Shown: positions 51,821-61,300, counted from the stretch's first letter. The stretch is 64,000 nucleotides of DNA from Lewinellaceae bacterium (GCA_020636005.1 JACJYR010000001.1:2118001-2182000); one strand, 5' to 3'. Program-made: numbers and translations. Notes: a model not told the origin generated them from the letters alone.

Positions 51821-53116
51821 ATGAAACGACTGTACCCATTGTTGCTGGCCCTACTTCTTTTTTCAAACTACCTCTGCTCGCAGGACTTCTCCGGAACCTG
51901 GCAGGGTGAAGTAGCCCAGGATGGCAAGTCCGATACTTATCAATACCGGTTGGATTTGACCCAAATGGATAACAAAGTGAACGGTATAGCCACCTCCGTA
52001 AGCAAAACAGGCACGGTGGCAAAATTTGAGGTTGGCGGCATTTGGGACGGACAAACACTTGCCCTGCAGGAAGTCAATCAATTCGAACCGCCCGGCGCCA
52101 GATGGTGCCTCAAGCACATCCGCCTCACGCAGTCTGAAAGCAACGGAACGGTTACCCTTGAAGGCCGGTGGGAGGCCCAGGGCTGTACGCCGGGGAAGAT
52201 CAGCCTCAGTCAGCAGTCGGCGCCTTCCGGGATGACAAGTGACAGTCGGCAGCCTATAGTTGGCGACGGGAAAAATATACCGTCCACCGTCCACCATCCA
52301 CCGCTTATTTCAGGCAAATGGGCCGGCTACCTCACACAAAGCGACCGGGACTACGGTTTTTACTTTGAAATGAAATTTGAAGAAGCGGGCAAGGGCACGT
52401 CGCACATTACTTCCGACGGGGAAGGCGGGAACGCTGTTCACCAGTTTCATTGGACATTTGACGAAAAAACCGGACAGTTGGATTTTGAGGAAACGGCCAT
52501 CCTGGAAGAATCGGTCCCTTCCTGGCGGTGGTGCATCAAATCAGGTAGTTTGTTTTTCAAACAAGAAGAAAACCGCCTTTCCCTGGCAGGCGATTGGAAG
52601 GGCTACATAGAAGGGTATTCACTGGAAACGGGCGCCTGCGCCCCAGGCAAATTATATGTCGAAAAACCTGTTTTTAAAAAGGAAGAAATGATGCCCGCCC
52701 CCCAGACCAGCAGCCAGGAGGCCGCCCCGGCCAAACCCGTTGCCGTGGTGGAGTACGAAAAAAAACAGAAAAGGGAGGTGGACGTAGAGCGGGTGTTGGA
52801 AGTGAAAAACAAAACCATCCGAATCCGGGTGTGGGACAATGGCACGGTGGACGGCGATGTGTGCACCCTTTTTCTCAACGGCGAAATGATCCTGAAAAAT
52901 TACCGTGTGGCCCGCAGCAAGCACGAGACCATTGTGAAACTGGAAAAGCCTGTCAACTATATCATCCTGCATGCCATGAACCTCGGCAGCATCTCGCCCA
53001 ATACCATTGCCGTCTCTGTGGATGATGGGACGGGAGAGCAGGTGGTCATCGTCAGTTCCAACTTAAAGACCAGCGGTGCGATCATGATCCGTGAATTCAC
53101 GGTGGGCGGGGAGTAA
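51821..53116 (+). CDS. Secreted protein with duplicated beta domain and C-terminal Bacteroidota domain
   Basis: A 431-residue protein: signal peptide (about 1-20, NYLCS), two homologous beta domains (23-130 and 163-282; both have W-x-G openings, an RWC(L/I)K centre and a C-x-PGK close), a Pro/Ala/Glu linker (283-318) and a C-terminal domain (about 325-431, IRIRVWDNGTVDGDVC, ILHAMNLGSISPNTIAV) that recurs in many secreted Bacteroidota proteins. The linker between the two beta domains (about 140-160) is encoded by repeat-like DNA with CCGTCCACCGTCCACC. Start set at ATG 51821, where the signal peptide begins. Function unknown; possibly a ligand-binding envelope protein. Confidence 0.72.
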   Translation: MKRLYPLLLALLLFSNYLCSQDFSGTWQGEVAQDGKSDTYQYRLDLTQMDNKVNGIATSVSKTGTVAKFEVGGIWDGQTLALQEVNQFEPPGARWCLKHIRLTQSESNGTVTLEGRWEAQGCTPGKISLSQQSAPSGMTSDSRQPIVGDGKNIPSTVHHPPLISGKWAGYLTQSDRDYGFYFEMKFEEAGKGTSHITSDGEGGNAVHQFHWTFDEKTGQLDFEETAILEESVPSWRWCIKSGSLFFKQEENRLSLAGDWKGYIEGYSLETGACAPGKLYVEKPVFKKEEMMPAPQTSSQEAAPAKPVAVVEYEKKQKREVDVERVLEVKNKTIRIRVWDNGTVDGDVCTLFLNGEMILKNYRVARSKHETIVKLEKPVNYIILHAMNLGSISPNTIAVSVDDGTGEQVVIVSSNLKTSGAIMIREFTVGGE

Positions 53117-53138
53117 CGCCAGGGTGTCTCCAAACATA

Positions 53139-53172
53139 AAAAAGCCCGGACAGCGAATCGCTGACCGGGCTT
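53139..53172. terminator. Two-way terminator between convergent genes
   Basis: AAGCCCGGACAGCG and CGCTGACCGGGCTT form a 14-base stem with one A-A mismatch; A-runs lie before it and T-rich sequence after. It separates the secreted protein gene from the PorE-like gene. Confidence 0.78.
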
Positions 53173-53200
53173 CCCATTTTGTATTTTTTAAACCAGAAAA

Positions 53201-55267
53201 TCAATAAGTCTTCACCCGCTCCCCGTCTTTGTACTCCACAATAAAGGCGTCGCTGAAGTCCTTCATGCCCTTTACTTTGTCGAGGTCGGCCTGGGCTTCT
53301 TCTATGGAATTGTAGTCAGCCAGCATCACCCGGTACAGTTTACGATCGGTGATGAATTCCGTGTCAATCCGGGCAATGTCCTTGACTTTAGAATAGCGGG
53401 ACTGGTTGGGGTTGAAGCTGGACAGGGCAATGATCTGGATTTTGTACACCGTACCTGTGGAAGCAGGCGCAGCGGTGGTTTTCTCTACCTTCTTCGGCTC
53501 GGCAGGTTTGGCCTTCACCGCTTCCTCCTTGGCGATGGCTGGCTCTGGAAGCACTTCTTCTTTTTTAGGCGCTTCGTTTTTATGCGCTGCAGGCGGCATC
53601 GTCTCCTTCATGGCCACTTTTTGCCCAGTGATGTTGGTATCTTCCTTCATGGCCACCGGTTCATCATGGACGGTATTGTAGTAAGGTTCCAGAAAAATCG
53701 GTGCGCCGAAGTCGTCGAAGTTGACATAATCGTTCGTATCGAATTCGTAGTTGGATGGATAATAACCATCTATCATGGCCTCAAGGCTGTATCGTTTGGA
53801 CGGTTCTACCAGGAATTCATAGGCGCCGTTGTTCGTCTTTATTTTTGAAATAAATCGGCGTTGGCCACTGCCATCCATTTCGTAGAGGGCTACCTCCGCT
53901 TCTGGCAATACCTCCTTGCTGGATTTACTATACACCTCACCACGGGCCACCCATTGCTTGCTGGGCTTGTTGTACAGCACCTCAAAAATATCTTCGTTGG
54001 TGGTGGTAATTTTTTCCATGCCAAAAGTGCGGTTGGAGACCACGAAGCCCGATTTGCCAGAGGTGGTTTTGATGAAAAAGAAATCATCCGCGCTGGAGTT
54101 GATGGGTGTGCCTACATTTTCTGCTTTGTCCCAGCGGGATCTCGCCCCGTTGGCCTTGAACACATCGAAACCGCCGATGGAGACCTGGCCGTTGGAGGCA
54201 AAATACAACGTTCCTTCCACCTGGTTGTAGTAGGGCGTAATTTCGTCGCCAATGGTGTTGATGCGGGAGCCAGCATTGATCGGCAGTGTGAAATCATTGG
54301 CATTGCTGTTCAGTTCCCGGGTCGAGTACCAGATGTCCATGCCGCCGTTGCCGCCGTTGCGGTTGGAGGAAAAGTACAGGATTTCCGTGTTGTTGTCGTG
54401 AACCACAAACGGGTGAGTGGTGGAAACACCCGCTTCGTTCACATAGTCGGGCAGCCGCTCTGGGGCAGTCCAGGTCTTGCCTACCCGGCGGGTCACGTAT
54501 ATCTCGCACTGGGTGGTGAGGCCGCCCCAGTTTTCAACGGATTTGCAGATGGTGAAATAGAAGCGGCTGGCATCGGGCGAAAGCGAGCCATTGCAGAAAT
54601 GGTCGTTTTCGATGACCGGGAAATTTTCAATGGGGGTGGATTTGCCCCATTCGCCGCCTACCTTCAGGGAGCGGTAGATGCCGGCCCGCTTGCCCATTGT
54701 AGAGGAATAGTACAGCGCCTCGTCGCCGAAGGGGAAGGGGGCGAATTCTGTTTCCGGTGTGTTTACATTGCTGCTCAGGTGTTCGATGGTAGCAGTTTTG
54801 TCCCCGCCGTTAACGGCCAATTGGGCGGCCAATTCGCAGCCCCTGAGTTCGTTTTGCACGATCTGGGTCACGGTGACCTTGTCCGAGCCCTGGTACTTGC
54901 CCAGGAAACTGACCAGTTCGCTGCTGGCGGCTTCGTACTCGCCGTTTTGCTTGAGGCTGCGGGCATAGCGCAGGCCTATCAACGGATAGGTATTGTTTTC
55001 GTCTTTGACGTTTTTCCAACAGTCAACAGCATTCCGGTAGTCGCGGATGGTATAGAAACACTCGCCCGCTTTGTAGATGAGTTCCTGTTTTTTCGTCTTC
55101 TGCTTCCAGGCAGCCCGGTAATGCTCGCCGGCGTCGGCATACTGGGCTTTCTCAAAGAGCTGCTCAGCCAGCTTGACGTGTTTTTTCCAGCTCAGTTTGT
55201 CCTGGGCATGTAGGTTGGCCGCACAAAAGAGTGCCAGCAACACGGTAAAAAGAATGGGATTTTTCAT
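53201..55267 (-). CDS. PorE-like TPR/propeller/carboxypeptidase-regulatory protein with C-terminal SPOR domain
   Basis: A 688-residue exported protein. Signal peptide (1-22, NLHAQ), TPR units (25-165), a PD40-type propeller (185-440, repeats such as ILYFSSNRNGGNGGMDIWYS and GTLYFASNGQVSIGGFDVF), a carboxypeptidase-regulatory sandwich (about 445-530), a Glu/Lys/Ala/Pro linker (545-605) and a SPOR-type domain (610-680, VYKIQIIALSSFN; LYRVMLADYNSIEEA). PorE of type IX secretion has the same first three parts but ends in an OmpA peptidoglycan-binding domain. SPOR domains bind denuded peptidoglycan, so wall anchoring is retained by other means. I chose the ATG at 55267 at the signal peptide. Confidence 0.82.
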   Translation of the reverse strand: MKNPILFTVLLALFCAANLHAQDKLSWKKHVKLAEQLFEKAQYADAGEHYRAAWKQKTKKQELIYKAGECFYTIRDYRNAVDCWKNVKDENNTYPLIGLRYARSLKQNGEYEAASSELVSFLGKYQGSDKVTVTQIVQNELRGCELAAQLAVNGGDKTATIEHLSSNVNTPETEFAPFPFGDEALYYSSTMGKRAGIYRSLKVGGEWGKSTPIENFPVIENDHFCNGSLSPDASRFYFTICKSVENWGGLTTQCEIYVTRRVGKTWTAPERLPDYVNEAGVSTTHPFVVHDNNTEILYFSSNRNGGNGGMDIWYSTRELNSNANDFTLPINAGSRINTIGDEITPYYNQVEGTLYFASNGQVSIGGFDVFKANGARSRWDKAENVGTPINSSADDFFFIKTTSGKSGFVVSNRTFGMEKITTTNEDIFEVLYNKPSKQWVARGEVYSKSSKEVLPEAEVALYEMDGSGQRRFISKIKTNNGAYEFLVEPSKRYSLEAMIDGYYPSNYEFDTNDYVNFDDFGAPIFLEPYYNTVHDEPVAMKEDTNITGQKVAMKETMPPAAHKNEAPKKEEVLPEPAIAKEEAVKAKPAEPKKVEKTTAAPASTGTVYKIQIIALSSFNPNQSRYSKVKDIARIDTEFITDRKLYRVMLADYNSIEEAQADLDKVKGMKDFSDAFIVEYKDGERVKTY

Positions 55268-55289
55268 AATAATTGCCTTATTAAAGTCC

Positions 55290-55402
55290 ATTTGAATTTG
55301 CTTGAATTTGCCGGAGAAAGTTTGAAATCGCCATGCTTCGCTAATTTTCAGTTGGCTAAACAATGTCAAACGATTTCAAACAATATCCAACGATTTCAAA
55401 CT
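55290..55402. repeat. Fold-back repeat with TTTGAATTTG arms, copy 2
   Basis: TTTGAATTTGCTTGAATTTG (from 55290) and a GTTTGAAATCG unit face inverse CGATTTCAAAC units at 55371-55381 and 55391-55401. The centre (GCTAATTTTCAGTTGGCTAA) resembles the inverse of the centre of copy 1 near 9570. It fills the gap between purN and the PorE-like gene. Confidence 0.5.
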
Positions 55403-55422
55403 TCGTGTTATATGACCCGCAG

Positions 55423-56016
55423 TCAGTATTTGGGATGAGCTTGAACCGCAGGATCATGGAGTAGGGTTTCAATAATTTGAGGGAAATGGCGATGTTCCAG
55501 TTCCAGTACTTTTTTGGCGATGGTTTGGGGCGTATCGTCGGGGGCTACCGGGCAGCGTGCCTGGAAAATGATGGCCCCCTCGTCATAGTGCTCGTTCACA
55601 TAGTGGATGGTGATACCGGTTTCGGTTTCCTTGTTTTTAAAAACCGCTTCGTGAACGTGCATCCCGTACATTCCCTGGCCGCCGTACTTGGGCAATAGTG
55701 CGGGGTGAATGTTGACAATCCGCCCTTCAAACGCCCTCACCAGGTATGTCGGCACTAACCACAAAAAGCCCGCCAATACCACAAAATCAATAGAATATTG
55801 ATTAAATATTTTTAAAATATCTTCTGAGTGGTAAAAATTCCTCCGGTCAATGATCAGGGTTGGGATGCCATTTTCCCGGGCTGTTTCCAGGACGGGTGCA
55901 TTGGCTTTGTTCGACACCAGCAGGCTTACGGAAATATCGCGGCGGTGTTTAAAATGCCCGATTATTTTTTTGGCGTTGCTGCCCGTTCCAGAGGCAAAAA
56001 TGGCGATGTGTTTCAT
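55423..56016 (-). CDS. purN: Phosphoribosylglycinamide formyltransferase
   Basis: A 197-residue PurN (GAR transformylase 1), step 3 of purine synthesis: it transfers a formyl group from 10-formyl-tetrahydrofolate to glycinamide ribonucleotide. Family marks are IAIFASGTGSNAKKII at the start, FVVLAGFLWLVPTYLV in the middle, the catalytic Asn and His in IVNIHPALLPKYGG, and the catalytic Asp in HYVNEHYDEGAIIFQ. Length is normal. It stands alone; the PorE-like gene is next on its strand, with a fold-back repeat between, and no other pur genes are visible. Confidence 0.94.
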   Translation of the reverse strand: MKHIAIFASGTGSNAKKIIGHFKHRRDISVSLLVSNKANAPVLETARENGIPTLIIDRRNFYHSEDILKIFNQYSIDFVVLAGFLWLVPTYLVRAFEGRIVNIHPALLPKYGGQGMYGMHVHEAVFKNKETETGITIHYVNEHYDEGAIIFQARCPVAPDDTPQTIAKKVLELEHRHFPQIIETLLHDPAVQAHPKY

Positions 56017-56474
56017 TTTACGGCGGCGATGGACGGTGGTCGGCGGACGGCGGTGCTTTTACCGTCAGCCATCTACTGCCCACCAATTTTTCCCAAATAA
56101 ATTTACAAAAATCAATAACTTTGGACGCTTCCTTTAAGTACTGAATCCTCCCGACAAAGTTAGACTTTCAACCCGGCAAATTTCCACAACAACTGTAAGC
56201 GTAACAATATAAGCCGAAACGAGCTTCCAGATAAAGGGCCGATGTACTTTCGTGAAGGGACCGATAAAAGCGAATCTATTTACTTTTTCCCCCTTCCCGC
56301 TTTATCTTTGCGTCCAATTTCCGGGCAACCAAATATTTAGCTTGTTAGCTGAGTTTCAATTTTTTATAGAGCTATATTCTTTTAAAACATGTTGAAACTC
56401 AACGGCCTGCCGACCGTAATTGATAGGCCGCAGCGGGGACAAAAAAAACAAGGGCCTCCAAAAAGTTGAGCAAC
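56017..56474. promoter_or_regulatory. Divergent intergenic region with TATCTTTG promoter box
   Basis: 458 bases without a gene. A run of GGACGGTGG/GGCGGACGG units (56021-56056) sits right at the purN start. TATCTTTG at 56303-56310 is an exact TAnnTTTG box for pepA, giving a leader of about 155 bases. That leader holds an inverted pair GAGTTTCAA/TTGAAACTC (56351-56402), which could fold into a hairpin. Confidence 0.5.
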
Positions 56475-57992
56475 ATGAAAATTTCCCTTCACCACCAAAT
56501 AGCAAGTTTGCCTCAGGCACTCATTGTCCCTGTCGCCCAAAATACAGATCTCGAAAGTGCCTTTAGTTTCGTTGCCGAAAAAACCCAGGCACCGTTCGAA
56601 CTCATCAAGTCCGATTTCAAAGCAGCGAGCAAAGAGGTGCAGACTCTATACATGGAGGAAGGCCAGGAAAACAAACGCCTGTTCTTATTGGGCCTTGGCG
56701 AAAAACCCGCTGTTAAGGACGTCCTTGCCGCTTTCCGTTCATTTGTTTTCAACCGTAAATCCAACTTGCCTCCCGATCTCGGTATAGATTTCCTGCATAC
56801 TACTGACAATGGGCATACCATCCCCTGGATGGAAGCTGCGGTGAACGGCATCCTGCTGGGCCTGTACGACATAGGCCTGTACAAGACCAAAAAGGAAGCG
56901 GGCAACGACCAGGCATTTAATGATAATGATGCTTCCCTCCATCTGTATGTTTCATCCAGCCAGGCAAAAGCTGCCAAGGCAGCCATCGATAGGGGCGTTG
57001 CCCTTGCGCATACCCAAATGGAAATTTTTGACCTCGTCAATGCCCCCGCCAATAAAAAGACCCCCCAAACGATGGCGGAATGGGCAGCCCTTTCCGGGGC
57101 AAAGTATGGCTATGACGTGAAAGTGCTCAACAAAGAAGAAATAGAAGCGCAGGGAATGCACGCCCTGCTGGCCGTAAACCGGGGCAGCGAAAACCCGCCC
57201 ACTTTTATCATCATGGAATACAAGCCCAAGGATGGTACTGTTTTGAAAAAAGTGGGGCTGGTGGGAAAAGGCGTCACTTTCGACACAGGCGGACTGTCCA
57301 TCAAGCCCTCTACCAATATGCACTACATGAAGAGCGACATGGGCGGCGCTGCCGCTGTGATGGGCACGATGGAAATGGCCGCCAAGCTTCGACTGCCCCT
57401 TCATCTGACCGCCGTGGTGCCCGCTACTGAAAACTCGGTGGACGCCAAATCCATCCGCCCCGGCGACGTGATAGGATCATACGATGGAAAGACCATCGAA
57501 GTCATTGACACCGATGCCGAAGGAAGGCTGATACTTGCCGACGGGCTGGCCTATACCGCCAGGAACTTCAAGCCAGACGTCATGATTGACCTCGCCACCT
57601 TGACGGGTTCCTGCATCCGAACCCTTGGCACCTACGCCGGTGGGCTTTTTTCCAACAACGATGAGCTGGCAGCCGAACTGCTGGCAGCAGGACAATTAAC
57701 GGGCGAACGCCTCTGGCAACTGCCGCTTTGGGACGACTATAAAAGAGAAATCAAATCCGATGTGGCAGATCTGAAAAACTTCAGCGGCAACCCTGCTGCG
57801 GGCGCCATCACGGCGGCCAAGTTCCTCGAAGCATTTATACAGGATCACCCTGCCTGGGCCCACCTTGACATTGCCGGCGTGGCCGTAGGCGATTCAGAGT
57901 TTTCCTCGCAAAAAAGTGCTACGGCATTCGGGATAAGGCTGTTGATATGCTACCTGGAAAACCTGATCGCAAAAACAAATAGCACCGTTTAA
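56475..57992 (+). CDS. pepA: Leucyl aminopeptidase (M17 family)
   Basis: A 505-residue cytosolic aminopeptidase. The C-terminal catalytic domain carries the metal-binding set: Lys and Asp in GKGVTFDTGGLSIKP, the Asp in HYMKSDMGGAAAV, and the signature DTDAEGRLILADGLAY (NTDAEGRL in most members), with the catalytic Arg. The N-terminal half is less conserved, as usual. It releases N-terminal amino acids from peptides and needs two metal ions. I chose the ATG at 56475; the frame can start at a TTG three codons before. A long promoter-leader region precedes it and a strong two-way terminator follows. Confidence 0.93.
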   Translation: MKISLHHQIASLPQALIVPVAQNTDLESAFSFVAEKTQAPFELIKSDFKAASKEVQTLYMEEGQENKRLFLLGLGEKPAVKDVLAAFRSFVFNRKSNLPPDLGIDFLHTTDNGHTIPWMEAAVNGILLGLYDIGLYKTKKEAGNDQAFNDNDASLHLYVSSSQAKAAKAAIDRGVALAHTQMEIFDLVNAPANKKTPQTMAEWAALSGAKYGYDVKVLNKEEIEAQGMHALLAVNRGSENPPTFIIMEYKPKDGTVLKKVGLVGKGVTFDTGGLSIKPSTNMHYMKSDMGGAAAVMGTMEMAAKLRLPLHLTAVVPATENSVDAKSIRPGDVIGSYDGKTIEVIDTDAEGRLILADGLAYTARNFKPDVMIDLATLTGSCIRTLGTYAGGLFSNNDELAAELLAAGQLTGERLWQLPLWDDYKREIKSDVADLKNFSGNPAAGAITAAKFLEAFIQDHPAWAHLDIAGVAVGDSEFSSQKSATAFGIRLLICYLENLIAKTNSTV

Positions 57993-58025
57993 TCAATAAA
58001 AAACTTAAGCCCTGATTGGTGGGCA

Positions 58026-58083
58026 GCCCGCAAAAAAAAAAGCGGATGTGGTTTTTCCCACATCCGCTTTTTTTTTTGCGGGC
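58026..58083. terminator. Long two-way terminator hairpin
   Basis: GCCCGC, a ten-base A-run, AGCGGATGTGG, a short T-rich loop, and the inverse of all of it: a stem of about 25 pairs between the convergent pepA and ppiD genes. Each strand carries the T-run needed for Rho-independent ending. Confidence 0.85.
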
Positions 58084-58101
58084 ATAAGTAGTGAAGTTCG
58101 C

Positions 58102-60276
58102 TTAAAAGAACTTCGAGCGGTTGTCCTCTATATCGGCACTGCTGCGCAAACTTTGGATCAACCTGGCCCTTGCCGTGCCACGGGTAGTCGCCTGGCTCGA
58201 CTGGCGCACCTGGGCAATATTGGCGGCGCTGGAAACAGGTGGCTTGTTGGTAGGTTTCACTACAAAGACACCAGTATTACCGACCAGGGGCTCTGATAGT
58301 TGGTTCAGGTCCACCTTGAAGGCTTTGGCTACCACTTTTGGTTCGGCAGCCCCTGCTTTCTGGATAAACGCTGAGGCAAAGGAAACACTGGTGGCTGTGT
58401 CCACCTGCACGGAGAAGCTGCCTGCAATGGAGCCTAAATCAGTTTTTCCGGCCATTTTGGCTTTTATCATTTCCCCTTTCTTCCGGTTGATTACCTGCGG
58501 CTCGATTTCGTCTTTCACTTCGGCGAATGTAGGGATGCCTGCTGGGCGGATGCTTTTCAAACCAGCCACGGCATATTTGCTCACGTAAAATTCACCCTGG
58601 TTTTGGAAGCTGTAAACTTCTGGGGAGACGTCGCCAACCTTGGGTGGCTTGGTGCTGGGATCTACGCCAAATGTCCAACGGACCAGTTCCCTGGAACCCT
58701 GTCCGGCACCGAGGCTGCCTACCGCATAATCGTTGCGCTTTAGGGCTGGCGAGGTTTCCATATCAATGCCCTTGGCAGCAGCTGACTTGCGAAGTGCTTC
58801 CAGTGTAGTGTTTTCTTCCTGTAGCTGCAGCGCCTCTTCCCGCACGGCATCCTGGGTAGCCTGGCTGGGGATGATGTCCTGCGACAGGTAGGCGACTTTA
58901 ACGGAGGACTCGGGATTGCTGCCAAATTTCCGGTCGGTCACTTCTATCAAGTGGATGCCGAACTGGGTGAATACCTTGTAAACCTTTCCTATTTCTGCCT
59001 CGAAAAATGCCACATCGTTAAAGGGTTTTACCATCGTGCCGGGTGCAAAAAAGCCCAGGTCGCCGCCTTTGGAGGCGTTGGAGGGATCCTGGCTGAATTT
59101 GGCGGCCAGGGAATCAAAGGTGGCCGCACCTGTTTCCAGCAGCGCTTTAAGGCTGTCAATGGTCTTGTTGGCTGCGATGGCACCATTCTGATCTTCTGCC
59201 CTTAGCAGGATGTGCCTAGCTTTCACGGAGTCTGGAATGACTTTTTTATCCAGCAATTTTACGGCCTTATAAGTGTTCAAGTCCAGGTACGGGCCATACA
59301 CGGTGCCATTGGCCATTTTAAAAATGGTATCAGCAATGGCGGCGCTGAGCGCATCTTTTTTAAAATAGGCCGCATCAATGGTTCCATAGTTGTTTTCTAC
59401 AAACAGGGAATCGTTCTCGGCCTCGGCGAAGGGCACCGCCAGGTCGGCGATACGCTGGCGGATGTCCGCAGAGTCCTTTGCAGTAGGCAGCACGTTGAAC
59501 ACAGCGTACTCGACTTTCCTGGTTTCTTGATCCTGCTTGAACTGGTTTTTGTTTTCGTTGAAATAAGCCTTGAAGTCGTCGTCGGATAGGGTTACTTCCG
59601 AATTTTGGATTTCATCGAAGGGCACCTGTACGTACAGGAAATCAATCGTTTCGCCCTGGGCGTTGCCGATCATTTCGGCCATCCAGGTGGGGGTGTACAT
59701 GGCCTTGGCCACCATATTGGTGATCTTGGTCTGGAGGCGGTCTTTGATGACTTCTTTCTCCTGGTGCGCCCAGCGGTATTTAAAATCCGGAATCAATTTG
59801 TTTTCGGAGATCATCTGATCCACCTTGCCGGAGGTGATGATGTCTTTCAATTGGTTAAGCTGTTCCCTGTCCAGTTGTTGGGTGCTTTGGTTGACGTAAC
59901 GGCTGGAAATAATAGGGCTGAGCCTGCTGCGGTCGTCCCCGAACTGTAGTTCGAGCAGTTCCGTTTTGCTCACGCCGAGGCCGAGTGCCTGTGCCTCTTG
60001 CTCCACGATGGCTTCGTCCACAAAATAGTTCCAAAGGGAAGTACGGTCGCTGAAACCGTCGCCGCCAGCGTTGCGGTACAGCATTTCGTGTACCTGGCTG
60101 AACTCCCGGTAATCCACTTTTCGCCCATTGATGTCGCCGAGCAGGGTTTGGCTGCCGCCGAAGAAGCTTTGGTTCGGGTTGTCGAACATCAGCATTGCGA
60201 TGAACAAGAACAATGCTGCGGCCAGCGAGCCTACCAACAACCACTTCTGTTTACGTATTTGACTGATCAGAGCCAT
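58102..60276 (-). CDS. ppiD: Periplasmic peptidyl-prolyl isomerase, PpiD/SurA type
   Basis: A 724-residue membrane-anchored folding factor. One N-terminal helix (about 12-31, LLVGSLAAALFLFIAMLMF) anchors a periplasmic body. A SurA/PpiD-type chaperone region follows (about 45-330), then a parvulin-type isomerase domain (about 345-450; VKARHILLRAEDQ, KFSQDPSNASKGGDLGFFAPG, FGIHLIEVTDRKFG) and a long C-terminal chaperone part. The size and single anchor fit PpiD better than SurA. It assists folding of exported and outer-membrane proteins, fitting the many barrel proteins in this genome. No neighbours in an operon. Confidence 0.88.
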   Translation of the reverse strand: MALISQIRKQKWLLVGSLAAALFLFIAMLMFDNPNQSFFGGSQTLLGDINGRKVDYREFSQVHEMLYRNAGGDGFSDRTSLWNYFVDEAIVEQEAQALGLGVSKTELLELQFGDDRSRLSPIISSRYVNQSTQQLDREQLNQLKDIITSGKVDQMISENKLIPDFKYRWAHQEKEVIKDRLQTKITNMVAKAMYTPTWMAEMIGNAQGETIDFLYVQVPFDEIQNSEVTLSDDDFKAYFNENKNQFKQDQETRKVEYAVFNVLPTAKDSADIRQRIADLAVPFAEAENDSLFVENNYGTIDAAYFKKDALSAAIADTIFKMANGTVYGPYLDLNTYKAVKLLDKKVIPDSVKARHILLRAEDQNGAIAANKTIDSLKALLETGAATFDSLAAKFSQDPSNASKGGDLGFFAPGTMVKPFNDVAFFEAEIGKVYKVFTQFGIHLIEVTDRKFGSNPESSVKVAYLSQDIIPSQATQDAVREEALQLQEENTTLEALRKSAAAKGIDMETSPALKRNDYAVGSLGAGQGSRELVRWTFGVDPSTKPPKVGDVSPEVYSFQNQGEFYVSKYAVAGLKSIRPAGIPTFAEVKDEIEPQVINRKKGEMIKAKMAGKTDLGSIAGSFSVQVDTATSVSFASAFIQKAGAAEPKVVAKAFKVDLNQLSEPLVGNTGVFVVKPTNKPPVSSAANIAQVRQSSQATTRGTARARLIQSLRSSADIEDNRSKFF

Positions 60277-60628
60277 GTGCCTTACTATATTTTTCTTGTT
60301 TACAGATAAAATGCCACCGCCAGCTTCAACGTGACATTCCGGTACGGATGTTACAGAATTGAAAAAAAATAATTTCTAAAAAGCTGATTTCAAAAGATTT
60401 AAAGAGGATCTTTTTCTTCAAAAAAAAGTATAAAAGCTACCCTCGAAAAAATCCGGGCAAAGGTAATTGCTTTGGGGAGTAAAACAAAATTTTACACAAG
60501 TGTGAGTGGGGCACATTTGGTTTCTTTGAATCAACGGCAAGAAGGAAAGCCTGTTTTAGCTTTGGATTATTCCTTGTTGTTACGGCTTTTCGACCCAACT
60601 TGCTTTTCTTTGGGCAAACTTCAACAAC
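60277..60628. other. Gene-free stretch between divergent genes
   Basis: A 352-base gap between ppiD and the ferric-reductase-like gene. It is AT-rich near 60355-60440 with several A-runs, and no gene, repeat or clear TAnnTTTG box is seen. Confidence 0.5.
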
Positions 60629-61255
60629 ATGGAAAATGCACCATCTACTTCCACTAAAGGCATCTGGCACTGGAACATCTTCCGTCTTACCGTTGGGCTT
60701 TCCCTGCTCTATTTCATCCTGCTCTTTACGTTTGGCAGCTTTGATGAAGCTTCCACCCGGCAAGCCATCCGTATATCGGCAAGGATTGCGGCCGTTTTAT
60801 TCTGCATGGCCTTTGGTGCATCGGCCTTTCACCGCTGGATGAAAAATTCCTTCTCGTTTTGGTTGTTGATGAACCGGAAATATTTCGGGATTTCCTTCGC
60901 CGTTGTCCACCTGATCCACCTGTGTTTCCTGCTCATTTTACAGCAATACTTCCATCCGGTTTTCAACCTGGCCAAAACAAGTTCCTTGCTCGGCGGTGGC
61001 TTGGCCTACTTTTTTGTGGTGCTGATGCTGCTCACTTCTTTTCCGGCATTTTCAAAACACCTCTCCAGGCAACATTGGAAGGCACTGCATACGGTGGGCA
61101 GCTACTGGATTTGGATCATTTTCTTCCGAAGCTATTTGAAAAGGGCATTGACGGAATATGAGTATGTCCCGCTGGTAGTGGTGCTGGTGTTCGTACTGGG
61201 CTTGCGCCTGTTGTTTTTGAAAGGCAAAATGGGCGGAAGTTTTAGATCGGCGTAA
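60629..61255 (+). CDS. Ferric reductase-like transmembrane (cytochrome b-type) protein
   Basis: A 208-residue membrane protein with about six helices. The histidines that would bind heme are placed as in ferric-reductase-like and MsrQ proteins: one set in GISFAVVHLIHLCFLL (helix 3) and another in SRQHWKALHTVGSYWIW (helix 5). This family moves electrons across the inner membrane through b-type heme to a periplasmic or extracellular acceptor. No MsrP-type reductase or FAD domain is adjacent, so it may work alone or with a partner elsewhere. The GH18 gene is next, convergent. Confidence 0.75.
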   Translation: MENAPSTSTKGIWHWNIFRLTVGLSLLYFILLFTFGSFDEASTRQAIRISARIAAVLFCMAFGASAFHRWMKNSFSFWLLMNRKYFGISFAVVHLIHLCFLLILQQYFHPVFNLAKTSSLLGGGLAYFFVVLMLLTSFPAFSKHLSRQHWKALHTVGSYWIWIIFFRSYLKRALTEYEYVPLVVVLVFVLGLRLLFLKGKMGGSFRSA

Positions 61256-61300
61256 ATGCTGGACAACAGGACAGCCTAAATCAGAAAACTACCGGATGTG

